From: an uncultured Clostridia bacterium
GTDB lineage: Bacteria > Bacillota > Clostridia > Oscillospirales > Ruminococcaceae
Length of the DNA: 37,178 nucleotides
Assembly (NCBI GenBank): GCA_947625125.1
Contig: CANQNF010000026.1
Location: 1-37,178 of the forward strand
Direction: 5' to 3'
Numbering within the stretch: the stretch's first letter is position 1; each line of letters starts with the position of its first letter. This document shows positions 1 through 6,641 of the stretch, piece by piece. Both the position numbers and the translations under genes were made by a program. The notes under the pieces are model-generated. The model saw only the letters and a list, made by a program, of their open reading frames with translations. It was not told the DNA's origin and made no database searches.

Positions 1-48
1 CCCTCCCCAACAGTCCCCTTTTTTGGACTCATTCCCGTGCTTTCATAT

Positions 49-66
49 CAAAAGTCCGTACTTTTG
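49..66. promoter_or_regulatory. Inverted repeat upstream of the small ORF, possible operator
   Basis: CAAAAGT at 49-55 and ACTTTTG at 60-66 form a 7-bp perfect inverted repeat with a 4-base spacer. The right half overlaps the second copy of a 12-base direct repeat, TTTTGGACTCAT, present at 21-32 and 62-73. The dyad overlaps the proposed -35 box of the small gene at 132, so a repressor site is possible. This is inferred from sequence only. Confidence 0.3.
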
Positions 67-91
67 GACTCATAATGCCGTAAAATATACT
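64..91 (+). promoter_or_regulatory. Candidate promoter of the 37-residue ORF
   Basis: TTGGAC (64-69) and TATACT (86-91) are separated by 16 bases and lie about 40 bases upstream of the ATG at 132. Four of six -35 bases and five of six -10 bases match the housekeeping consensus. No other gene lies downstream in this direction before the terminator at 248. Confidence 0.4.
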
Positions 92-131
92 TAAAGAAGC
101 AAACCGGCACTATCCCAAAAGGAGGATTTTT

Positions 132-245
132 ATGAAAGGCTACGACACTCAGAACGGCTATATGGGCTACGTCGACGGAAAATATATGCTCTTTGCGAGC
201 GAGGAGGAGTACCGCGAGTACGTCCTTGAGCGGGCGGAGCAATAA
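132..245 (+). CDS. Small 37-residue protein of unknown function
   Basis: An ATG at 132 follows a strong AAAAGGAGG site (117-126) at good spacing and opens a 37-codon frame ending in TAA. The product is acidic and tyrosine-rich, with seven Tyr, starting MKGYDTQNGYMGYVDG and continuing KYMLFASEEEYREY. It has no signal peptide or membrane segment and no cysteine. I do not know a function. The Gly/Tyr-rich first half followed by an acidic amphipathic stretch suggests a small folded or partner-binding protein. It has its own candidate promoter and ends directly before a hairpin terminator, so it is a complete monocistronic unit rather than a fragment. The facing gene on the other strand ends 33 bases away. 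Confidence 0.7.
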   Translation: MKGYDTQNGYMGYVDGKYMLFASEEEYREYVLERAEQ

Positions 246-247
246 AA

Positions 248-273
248 AAGGCCCGTCTTTTATGACGAGCCTT
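248..273. terminator. Bidirectional intrinsic terminator
   Basis: A 10-bp stem with one C-A mismatch (248-257 pairs with 264-273, loop of six) sits between the converging small ORF and EAL genes. It is followed by GATTTTAT on the plus strand and by TTTTATT on the minus strand, so it can serve both. Confidence 0.6.
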
Positions 274-277
274 GATT

Positions 278-3007
278 TTATGCGTTTATTCTTATGCTGT
301 CCTCGGGGCTTTCGTTCATCATGACCACCTTGCCTTTGCGGGAGCAGTACGCTTCGCCCTCGCCGGTCCTCATGTCGAAATCGAAAACGTTTCCGTCGAG
401 GGTCACGTCGCCCTCGCCGTACATATCGCCGACGCCGCAGACCGAACCGCCCTCGCTGTAGAATTTGAGGCGGTTTTCCTTGAGGTGGACGTTGCACTTA
501 CCCTCGCGGGTGCCGATGAGATTGACGTTGCGGCCCTTGATGAGCGCGTCTACGGTGTTTTTCATCATGATTATCTTGCCGCTTCCGTTTTCGATGGAGC
601 CTATTCCGGCAATATTTATTCCGGCAAGTTCCATGCTTACTTCGGAATTCTTCAGCTCAATATCCGTAAGCTCTTTTATCGAGCCGACGGCGATTGCCTG
701 GGGAGCGGTGGCCGTGACCTTGAGCTTTGAATCGTGGACGTCGATAATGGCGTTTCCGTCGCGGGTCCCCACGCCTACGCAGGACCCTCCCGAAATATGG
801 ATATCCACAAGGCCGCTTAAGATCTGTATCGGCCGGGATTCCTCATTCTTGCCGCCGCCTATTCCGACGGCCTTGTCGCCGTTGGCGGTGACGTAAAGCG
901 CGCCATTTTCGCCCATGTCGATAACTATCTGCCCGTGGGAGTTGTCCTCGGGACAGCCTATCGCGTAGCAGTCCTCGGAATTCGAGATGACCGTCAGCCC
1001 GCAGGACGACCCGTCGTCGGCGCCCTTAATAGTGAGCGACGATTTTCTCGGCACGAATACCCCGTGGCCGTCGAGCGTGTTCTCGCAATAGCACTTAAGA
1101 GTCACGTTAGCGTCGTCCCGGACCTCGATGAGCTGGCCCTCGGCCTCGCTCCTTAAGCGGACGTTTTCTATATTTATCACTACGTCGGCGTCCTGCTCTA
1201 TTTTGACGTTCATCTCATACACCTTATCCGGGCGGCCGACAACTTTGACCTCGCGGACGGATTTTTCGATGAACAGCGCCTTATAGTTCTCCTTGCTGAG
1301 CGTTTCAAGCTCGACCCTTTCGCCCTCCTTGGGATGGTAGAACGAAAGCGTTGAATCGGAAATATCGATGGAGCTTATATGAGCCTTGACCTCGTCGGAG
1401 ACGTGCTCCAAGAATATCGGCTTCGGTCTTGCGGTATAGTAGCCCTGAATGAGGTCGGAGCCGAGCTGTATCATCGTCTTGAGTTCCTCAAAGGTCTCGA
1501 CGCCCTCGGCAAGGGCCTGATAGCCGTTTTCATGGATAAACTGTATCATCCCGGCGACAAGCTTTCTTAGGGACGGCTTTGTATGTATGCCGGTGATGAG
1601 AGAGCGGTCGATTTTTACGACGTTAGGGGCATATCTTATAAGGTTCGAGGTGTTCGAGTAGCCTGTGCCGTAGTCGTCGATGGCAATTTTGATGTTAGAC
1701 GCTCCGAGTCTTCGTTTGAAGCGTTCAAAATCAGCGTCCCCGAGTTCGGTCTGCTCGGTGAATTCGATGACCATTCTCTCCATCAGTTCGCCGTAACGGT
1801 CTACAAGAGACTGCCAGTCTATATCGCTCAGCATGTGCGAAGTGATGGCGTTGACAAAGAGCTTTTTCTCTTTAAAGAGCGCCTGGTTTTTCGAGATTAT
1901 GCTCAAAGCGTTCGAGATGGTCGCCTTTTCGATGTCGTAAAGCCTGTCGGTCTTTTCCGCGCAGTCCAAAATATCGAGCGGGAACATCCCTATCTCCTCG
2001 GTCGAGCGCATCAGCATCTCGTAAGCGATTATCTCGCCGTCCTTGGCCGAGACTATCGGCTGGAAATGATATATAAACAAATTTTCTCTTATAAGCTTGT
2101 AGAATTTGGCAAGCTTCTCGTACTCTTCCTTATTATAACGGAAGCTTTCCTCGGAATAGTCCTTTATAACGCCGTCGCCGTTCATTTTGCTGCCGGCCAT
2201 AAGCGCCTCGTATAAAGCGTACTCCGCGCTCGCCATTCTGTCGGCTGCGCGCCCCGTGGACAGGCCTATTCCGGCGTGGATGGTGACATATCTCTGCTCG
2301 CTGCCGCCCAAAACGGCGCCGTGGCCGCTTTCCCGGACGTTTTTGCGGAATTTATACAAAAGTTCCTCGGCGGTCTCCTTGCAATCCGGGACGTATACCC
2401 AGTAGCACATCGGATAGCTCGCCGCGACGTATATATCCTCGGCGACCGATTCGTTTAAGACCGCAAGCACGCCGAAGACCTGGGCTTCCTTTAAAGCCTT
2501 GCTTCGGTCGCTCATGACGAATTCGACGAGCGCCAAAACGCCCTTGTCGGGGTCCTTGTTCATCATCGACTCTATCTGCTGAATCTCGTATATCGGCACC
2601 TTGTCCTTGGCCTGTGCGCCCGAGAAGTCGTAGTGCCAGCGAAGAATGCCGGCTATAAATCTATCGTCCTCCGAACAGGCGACCGGCGCGAGCATCGCAA
2701 ATTTCTTGGTCTCGCTGTTTAAGATGTCGAGATAGCTTATCATCGAGTCATAGTCCGGCAGCTCGTCTATTTCGGCAAGCTTCATGGCGTTTTGGTCAAG
2801 CCGGACCTGCCTGGTCTTTTTATCGATGAGGAATCCGCCGAGCTCGGGGCTTTCGCGCAATACGCCGTCCCACATGGTCCCGAAAAGCTCGTTCCACTTC
2901 TTTTCAAATATTTCAAGGCTCTCCTCGGGCAGTTCTACGCTCGGCATGTCATTCATCTCTTTTCTTAAGGGCGATATATCAAAAACGTTAAAATAGTTAA
3001 AGAACAT
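278..3007 (-). CDS. EAL-domain c-di-GMP phosphodiesterase with degenerate GGDEF and beta-helix-like tail
   Basis: Likely hydrolyses cyclic di-GMP. The protein (909 aa from the ATG at 3007) has an N-terminal region of unknown fold, a GGDEF-like domain (about residues 150-290) that keeps the late VTIHAGIGLS and ADRMASAEYALYEA pieces but has no GGDEF signature, and an EAL domain (about 305-535). The EAL domain keeps its catalytic features: YEMLMR in place of EALLR, the Asn in LFVNAI, VIEFTE, IAIDDYGTGYS, VKIDRS, AEGVET and QGYYTARPKP. The last ~350 residues are a repetitive beta-rich region with recurring GIG/GVG turns (AIGCPE, AVGIGGG, CVGVGTRDG, IAGIGSIENG, VCGVGDMYG), resembling a parallel beta-helix. 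No transmembrane segment is seen. The start at 3007 is chosen because a strong promoter lies just upstream (-10 at 3032-3037); an open frame continues 56 codons further but would include that promoter. Met at 2956 is an alternative start. Confidence 0.85.
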   Translation of the reverse strand: MFFNYFNVFDISPLRKEMNDMPSVELPEESLEIFEKKWNELFGTMWDGVLRESPELGGFLIDKKTRQVRLDQNAMKLAEIDELPDYDSMISYLDILNSETKKFAMLAPVACSEDDRFIAGILRWHYDFSGAQAKDKVPIYEIQQIESMMNKDPDKGVLALVEFVMSDRSKALKEAQVFGVLAVLNESVAEDIYVAASYPMCYWVYVPDCKETAEELLYKFRKNVRESGHGAVLGGSEQRYVTIHAGIGLSTGRAADRMASAEYALYEALMAGSKMNGDGVIKDYSEESFRYNKEEYEKLAKFYKLIRENLFIYHFQPIVSAKDGEIIAYEMLMRSTEEIGMFPLDILDCAEKTDRLYDIEKATISNALSIISKNQALFKEKKLFVNAITSHMLSDIDWQSLVDRYGELMERMVIEFTEQTELGDADFERFKRRLGASNIKIAIDDYGTGYSNTSNLIRYAPNVVKIDRSLITGIHTKPSLRKLVAGMIQFIHENGYQALAEGVETFEELKTMIQLGSDLIQGYYTARPKPIFLEHVSDEVKAHISSIDISDSTLSFYHPKEGERVELETLSKENYKALFIEKSVREVKVVGRPDKVYEMNVKIEQDADVVINIENVRLRSEAEGQLIEVRDDANVTLKCYCENTLDGHGVFVPRKSSLTIKGADDGSSCGLTVISNSEDCYAIGCPEDNSHGQIVIDMGENGALYVTANGDKAVGIGGGKNEESRPIQILSGLVDIHISGGSCVGVGTRDGNAIIDVHDSKLKVTATAPQAIAVGSIKELTDIELKNSEVSMELAGINIAGIGSIENGSGKIIMMKNTVDALIKGRNVNLIGTREGKCNVHLKENRLKFYSEGGSVCGVGDMYGEGDVTLDGNVFDFDMRTGEGEAYCSRKGKVVMMNESPEDSIRINA

Positions 3008-3031
3008 ATTCCGCCACTTGCGCTTATAATA

Positions 3032-3060
3032 AATATACAATATTTTGAGGAAAAAGTCAA
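3032..3060 (-). promoter_or_regulatory. Sigma-A promoter of the EAL gene
   Basis: On the minus strand TTGACT (3055-3060) and TATATT (3032-3037) are spaced by exactly 17 bases, about 20 bases before the ATG at 3007 once the start point is allowed for. The -35 lies inside an 8-bp inverted repeat, AAAGTCAA (3053-3060) and TTGACTTT (3070-3077), which could be an operator. Confidence 0.65.
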
Positions 3061-3075
3061 CACTTTTTATTGACT

Positions 3076-3104
3076 TTGAAAATAGCGGATTTTTAACATA
3101 TAAT
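3076..3104 (+). promoter_or_regulatory. Plus-strand promoter facing a short terminator hairpin
   Basis: TTGAAA (3076-3081), a 17-base spacer, then TATAAT (3099-3104). It diverges from the EAL promoter and shares the intervening inverted repeat. No plus-strand gene starts before maf at 3867, which has its own promoter. Confidence 0.5.
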
Positions 3105-3110
3105 GGCACG

Positions 3111-3157
3111 GCAAAGTCCCGCAAAAGCCCTATAATAAAGGCTTTGCGGGATTTTTT
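3111..3157 (+). ncRNA. Candidate very short RNA ending in an intrinsic terminator
   Basis: Immediately after the TATAAT at 3099-3104 comes a stem, TCCCGCAAA-GCC (3117-3129, one bulged A) pairing with GGCTTTGCGGGA (3140-3151), then six T (3152-3157). This is a textbook plus-strand terminator with no upstream gene to terminate, so the transcript would be about 45 nt. The promoter and terminator are seen; that the RNA exists is inferred. Confidence 0.35.
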
Positions 3158-3806
3158 GAAGCGGTTTCGGGGCAATTTTTCCTAAATCCGCATATTCAAC
3201 AGACTTTTTATAGCAGTTTTTTGCATTTTGAACAAATTACCTATAATTCGACGTTTTCCGAGATATTTTCCGTTAAAAAGTCAGAAATTTCATATACGTC
3301 TGATTTTGGATAATACGCCGTCTGTCGGAAGTATCCGGTCCGCGCTCATTATTCTCTTTTTTAAAAACTGTCGCCGCAGGCGAGCCTTGTAGTTCTGACA
3401 TCTGACATCTGACTTCTGTAGGGAGTGTCCAAACCGACCACATTATAATAATTCATAATAATTCATGGTTAGATGATTAAAGGTTCGCAGCTCCTGTCGG
3501 AGCTGCGTATCATAAGGGGACGCCCTCACTTGCAGGGCGTCCCCTCTTGAAAAAACAACCCACCGGGCTGTTTTTTCAATTCACCCCTTGCGGAGCGCCT
3601 TCGAGTAAAGAATTTCGCAGCCTGCGGGCTGCGACAAGGTGCTGACTTGCGATTAAAACTCTTTGAAAGGCTTCAGCGAAGCCTTGAAAAGCAAGTTTTA
3701 ACGCAATCGTCATTTGCCCTTGACCCTGCAAGCCCTTTGAAAAGGGCTTGATCCTAAATTTTTATATTATGTGGTCGAAATGGCCACTTCCTGTCGAAAT
3801 TTCAAT
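3158..3806. repeat. Gene-free stretch with a series of palindromes and a heptamer tract
   Basis: No credible ORF. It holds a degenerate heptamer tract (3392-3420, TCTGACA/TCTGACT units) and several perfect or near-perfect hairpins: CGCAGCTCC/GGAGCTGCG (3486-3507), GGGGACGCCCT/AGGGCGTCCCC (3516-3544), and TTGAAAAAACAACCC with GGGCTGTTTTTTCAA (3547-3579). These are followed by GGCTTC/GAAGCC and AAGCCC/GGGCTT hairpins. Such clusters are typical of dispersed palindromic repeats, but I see no complete mobile element. Confidence 0.55.
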
Positions 3807-3807
3807 G

Positions 3808-3836
3808 TTGATTTTCCCAAAAAAATGTGCTATACT
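3808..3836 (+). promoter_or_regulatory. Promoter of maf
   Basis: TTGATT (3808-3813), 17-base spacer, TATACT (3831-3836), with an extended -10 TGC directly before it. The ATG of maf is about 30 bases downstream. Confidence 0.65.
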
Positions 3837-3866
3837 TTTCTAAATACTGTTTTCGGAGGGGTTCTG

Positions 3867-4448
3867 ATGTTTGACGGAAGAAAAATCATTCTCGCTTCGC
3901 AGTCGGCAAGACGGCGGGAGCTGATGAAATATTTGTTTGACGATTTCGAGGTCAGGCCCTCCGACGCCGACGAGACTGCCCCCGTGGGCGTTTCCGCCGA
4001 GGAAATACCCGAAATACTCTCGGTGAGAAAGGCTCTGGCAGTCGCAAAGGACTGTCCCGAGGCGCTTGTCATAGGCTGCGACACCGTCGTCGTCTTGGAC
4101 GGCGTGATCTTCGGCAAGCCCGAGGACGAGGCCGAGGCGTTTTTGATGCTGAAAACCCTCTCCGGCAGGACTCACCGGGTCGTGAGCGGGGTCTGCATGA
4201 GCTGCGAGGGAAAGACCATGTCCTTTTCGCAAGTCACCGAAGTCAGCTTCTACAGCCTTTCGGACGGGGATATTTTAAAGTACATCGCCGACTGCCCGCC
4301 GCTTGACAAGGCCGGCTCATACGGCATCCAGGACAAGGGCGGGCTGTTCGTCAGAGAGATAAGAGGGGACCACTACAACGTCATCGGCTTCCCGGTGGCG
4401 AGGCTCAAGGTCGAGCTTGAGCGCTTTGAGAAGATACTGAAAAGTTAG
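3867..4448 (+). CDS. maf: Maf-family nucleotide pyrophosphatase
   Basis: Predicted house-cleaning nucleoside triphosphate pyrophosphatase (Maf/YhdE family; dTTP/UTP or modified nucleotides), cytoplasmic. The 193-aa product starts with the family signature IILASQSARRRELM and carries VIGCDTVVVLDGVIFGKP, then LSGRTHRVVSGV and the DKAGSYGIQDKGGLFV motif near residues 145-160. Family proteins are about 190-200 aa, so it is full length. ATG 3867 is chosen because CGGAGGGG (3854-3861) lies 5 bases upstream and the N-terminal motif begins at residue 7; the open frame reaches 3771, but that extension lies on the promoter. It is followed by a GC-rich palindrome and not by a cotranscribed gene. Confidence 0.93.
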   Translation: MFDGRKIILASQSARRRELMKYLFDDFEVRPSDADETAPVGVSAEEIPEILSVRKALAVAKDCPEALVIGCDTVVVLDGVIFGKPEDEAEAFLMLKTLSGRTHRVVSGVCMSCEGKTMSFSQVTEVSFYSLSDGDILKYIADCPPLDKAGSYGIQDKGGLFVREIRGDHYNVIGFPVARLKVELERFEKILKS

Positions 4449-4474
4449 TGCCGCAGGCCTTTTATGCGCCTGCG

Positions 4475-4614
4475 TTCGGCGCCCCCGCAGGCTCCTGCTG
4501 AGCGAAGCCCTCGTCAGCTTCGCTGACTCGCTCCGTCCCCCCTTGGGGGAGACGGAGCCGCCGCCGGAGGCGGCGGAGGGCTTCGCCCGCCCGCGAGGTA
4601 TGGGGGCGCCGAAC
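4475..4614. repeat. GC-rich nested palindrome with 13-bp terminal inverted repeats (E1)
   Basis: Terminal arms GTTCGGCGCCCCC (4475-4487) and GGGGGCGCCGAAC (4602-4614) are perfect reverse complements. Inside are a second arm pair GCGAAGCCCTC/GAGGGCTTCGC, a hairpin GCTCCGTC...GACGGAGC and CCGCC...GGCGG. The 140-bp unit lies between maf and the Nudix gene and has no coding potential. No target-site duplication is evident. It resembles a non-autonomous MITE-like or multi-stem RNA-forming element. Confidence 0.65.
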
Positions 4615-4727
4615 TTTGAACGGCGGGCCGGGCAGTTGTCGGCGGGACCGCGGCAGTTTTTGCATATTCATAAGCGTCCGGCTGCGCGGCAGTTAAAAAA
4701 GCGTGCGGCAACCGAAAGGAGAAAATC

Positions 4728-5171
4728 ATGAGAACCGAGCCCGTGGAGCTTACTAATCTTTGCCTTGTGCATAGGGGCGACGAGTATCTTTTGCAAAACC
4801 GAGTCGACAAAAGCTGGCAGGGCTATGCGCTTCCCGGCGGGCATGTAGAGCCGGGGGAATCGGTAGTGCTGTCGGTAATTCGGGAGATGAAAGAGGAAAC
4901 GGGGCTTGATATAAAAAGCCCTCGGCTTTGCGGCATAAAGCAGTTTCAGTCGGACGGCGGCCGCTACATCGTGTTTTTGTTTGAGACTGAGGAATTTTCG
5001 GGAGAGCTTGTTTCGTCCGACGAGGGGGAAATGAAGTGGGTGAAGCGGGATGAACTGAAAAATCTGCCGACCGTGTCCGACCTTGAGACGCTCATAGATA
5101 TGATGCTCGACAAAAATCTGAGCGAATTTATGTATGTAAGAGAGGACGACTGGCGGATAGAGCTGAGATAG
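4728..5171 (+). CDS. Nudix hydrolase
   Basis: Predicted nucleoside diphosphate-X hydrolase, possibly of the 8-oxo-dGTP diphosphatase (MutT) type. The 147-aa protein carries a complete Nudix box around residues 38-60: GHVEPGE, seven residues, then REMKEETGL, which fits GX5EX7REUXEEXGU. It also has the usual LPGG just before. Length is normal for a single-domain Nudix protein. ATG 4728 follows AAAGGAGAAAATC. Its stop is 8 bases before the next small gene, so the two form an operon. Substrate cannot be read from sequence. Confidence 0.9.
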   Translation: MRTEPVELTNLCLVHRGDEYLLQNRVDKSWQGYALPGGHVEPGESVVLSVIREMKEETGLDIKSPRLCGIKQFQSDGGRYIVFLFETEEFSGELVSSDEGEMKWVKRDELKNLPTVSDLETLIDMMLDKNLSEFMYVREDDWRIELR

Positions 5172-5179
5172 GAGGGCGC

Positions 5180-5497
5180 ATGGGACTGTTTAAGAAAAAG
5201 GACAAATATCAGCCGACAAAAAAGGAGCTTGAGCGCTTTAACGGCAAGGCCATACAGTATGCGGCCGAACGGGTAAACGGCGTTGAACAGGTCCTCGGCA
5301 AGGACGGCGGCATTATCGTTTTGGACAACGTCATTGTGGTCATGTGCGAGGCGCACGAGGTCTTTCGCTGCCGCATAAAGGGCGCTACCGTGGCAGAGCT
5401 TTTAAGCGGCAACGGCGTGGAAATTTCCGGCATAGACGACGAGACCGGGGAGAAAAGATATATTGTCGCACACTATTCATACTACAGGAAAGTGTAA
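5180..5497 (+). CDS. Hypothetical protein, 105 aa, co-operonic with the Nudix gene
   Basis: ATG 5180 follows GGAGGGCGC, whose GGAGG touches the Nudix stop, so translation is probably linked. The product starts with a basic patch (MGLFKKKDKYQPTKKELERF) and continues with two hydrophobic beta-like stretches (GGIIVLDNVIVVMCEAHEVFRC and a C-terminal RYIVAHYSYYRKV). No signal peptide or membrane helix. The motif FRCRIKGATVAELLSGNGVEISG suggests a small alpha/beta fold. I do not recognise the family. Cytoplasmic location is inferred. Confidence 0.75.
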   Translation: MGLFKKKDKYQPTKKELERFNGKAIQYAAERVNGVEQVLGKDGGIIVLDNVIVVMCEAHEVFRCRIKGATVAELLSGNGVEISGIDDETGEKRYIVAHYSYYRKV

Positions 5498-5499
5498 TT

Positions 5500-5556
5500 A
5501 GAAAACAGATAACAGAAATCAGAAATCAGAATTTCAATGTGTCATCTTCGATGACA
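5500..5556. repeat. Heptamer tract followed by a small hairpin
   Basis: 5500-5533 is built of AACAGAT/AACAGAAATCAGA-like units belonging to the same degenerate heptamer family seen elsewhere in the window. It is followed by TGTCATC/GATGACA (5540-5556), a 7-bp stem with a TTC loop. The hairpin could act as a weak terminator for the preceding operon, although it lacks a good T-run. Confidence 0.45.
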
Positions 5557-5637
5557 TATTAAATCGTGCACGGGAGGATAATTGGGGAATGCCCCGGCAG
5601 AAAAACAGATTATATCGCAAAATTTGCAGGAGGGTTT

Positions 5638-6168
5638 ATGACAAATCAACATATGACCGAAAAGATAACCGTCCGGGAGATGAGGGCAGAGGACGTTGAA
5701 ATTTTCGTGCGCGGGGAAACGGCGCAGGGCTGGGACGCAACGCCCGATAAGCTCGAAATGAGGCTTCGGGACAGGACCGAAAAGGGCGCCGTGCCCATCG
5801 TCGCGGAATATGACGGCGAGCCTGCGGGGTACTTAACGGTCTATCCGAACAGCATTTGGGGCGCTTTGGGCGGCAGGGGTCTGCCCGAGATCGTCGATTT
5901 TAACGTGCTTGAAAAATTCCGCCGTCACGGGGTCGGGTCACGGCTCATGGATGAGGCGGAAAAAATAGCCGGGGAATATGCCGACCGGGTATATCTCGGC
6001 GTGGGGCTGATGTCATCCTACGGGTCGGCTCAGAGGCTCTATGTCAAGCGGGGATATGTCCCCGACGGCTCGGGAATTTGGCACGGCAACGAGCCCTGCC
6101 CGGAATATGCCGAAACGGTCAACGACGACGATCTGGCCTTGTACTTATATAAAGATTTGAGGAAGTAA
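5638..6168 (+). CDS. GNAT-family N-acetyltransferase
   Basis: Predicted acetyl-CoA-dependent acetyltransferase of about 176 aa. The acetyl-CoA-binding motif A is FNVLEKFRRHGVGSRLMDEAE (R/Q-x-x-G-x-G/A pattern, about residues 95-115), preceded by the beta-strand IVAEYDGEPAGYLTVY. The C-terminal half has VYLGVGL and a YVKRGYVPDG segment, as in many GNATs. ATG 5638 is chosen because AGGAGGG lies just upstream and the next in-frame sequence starts a normal GNAT fold; an upstream ATG at 5566 has a poorly placed site. The stop is two bases before the next gene. Substrate unknown. Confidence 0.88.
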   Translation: MTNQHMTEKITVREMRAEDVEIFVRGETAQGWDATPDKLEMRLRDRTEKGAVPIVAEYDGEPAGYLTVYPNSIWGALGGRGLPEIVDFNVLEKFRRHGVGSRLMDEAEKIAGEYADRVYLGVGLMSSYGSAQRLYVKRGYVPDGSGIWHGNEPCPEYAETVNDDDLALYLYKDLRK

Positions 6169-6170
6169 AC

Positions 6171-6470
6171 ATGAATTTTTCGACTGTAACGGCCTGCGGC
6201 GAGGACTGCACGGGCTGCAAAAAGAAAGCGGACGGCCTTTGTCCCGGCTGCATTGAAGCCGACGGCTATGTTCCGGAATGGGCAGAGTCGGGCAGGTGCA
6301 GGATACACGCCTGCGCAAAAGAACACGGCGCACGGTTCTGCGGCGTCTGTCCGGAATTTCCCTGCCAAGACCTGCCGCAGTTCATACATTGGGAGCCGAG
6401 CATTGCGGAAAAGATGGCGGGACTGCGGGACCGATACCTTTTGTGGCTCGCGGCCCCCACAGGGCTTTGA
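6171..6470 (+). CDS. Cysteine-rich DUF3795-like protein
   Basis: 99-aa product with ten cysteines in the spacing typical of DUF3795-type proteins: CGEDCTGC, then LCPGC, CRIHAC, and FCGVCPEFPC. Such spacing suggests metal or disulfide clusters; function is not established. ATG 6171 lies two bases after the GNAT stop, so the two are probably translationally coupled. The last dozen codons run into the GC-rich palindromic element, which supplies the stop codon; the C-terminus after RDRYLLW may therefore be altered relative to the ancestral protein. No signal peptide. Confidence 0.8.
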   Translation: MNFSTVTACGEDCTGCKKKADGLCPGCIEADGYVPEWAESGRCRIHACAKEHGARFCGVCPEFPCQDLPQFIHWEPSIAEKMAGLRDRYLLWLAAPTGL

Positions 6471-6590
6471 GCGAGCCGGGGGTGCCCGGGGCGAAGCCCC
6501 CGCCGGCTTCGCCGGCGGGGCCGCGCGAAGCGCGGCCGGCGCGCCCGAAGGGCGCGCTAATGGCTTCGCCCGGGCGAGCGCACTCCCCCT
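6458..6590. repeat. GC-rich nested palindromes between the DUF3795-like gene and fumC (E2)
   Basis: A run of hairpins with 3-base loops: GGGGC-GAA-GCCCC, CCGGC-TTC-GCCGG, CCGCGC-GAA-GCGCGG and GCGCGCCC-GAA-GGGCGCGC, bounded by GGCTTTGAGCG and GGCTTCGCCC motifs. Same architecture as E1, E3 and E4, although the outer arms are not identical. No coding potential. Confidence 0.6.
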
Positions 6591-6641
6591 TTTTACGCAC
6601 ACGCCAAGCCGCACTGAATTTTACATACCAAGGAGCGAATT

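Noticed and set aside
272-2405. Plus-strand frames inside the EAL gene
   Set aside because: Antisense to a well-supported gene with a good promoter; no domain or site supports them.
4475-4614. Complete insertion sequence
   Set aside because: Terminal inverted repeats are present but no transposase frame and no target-site duplication could be seen.
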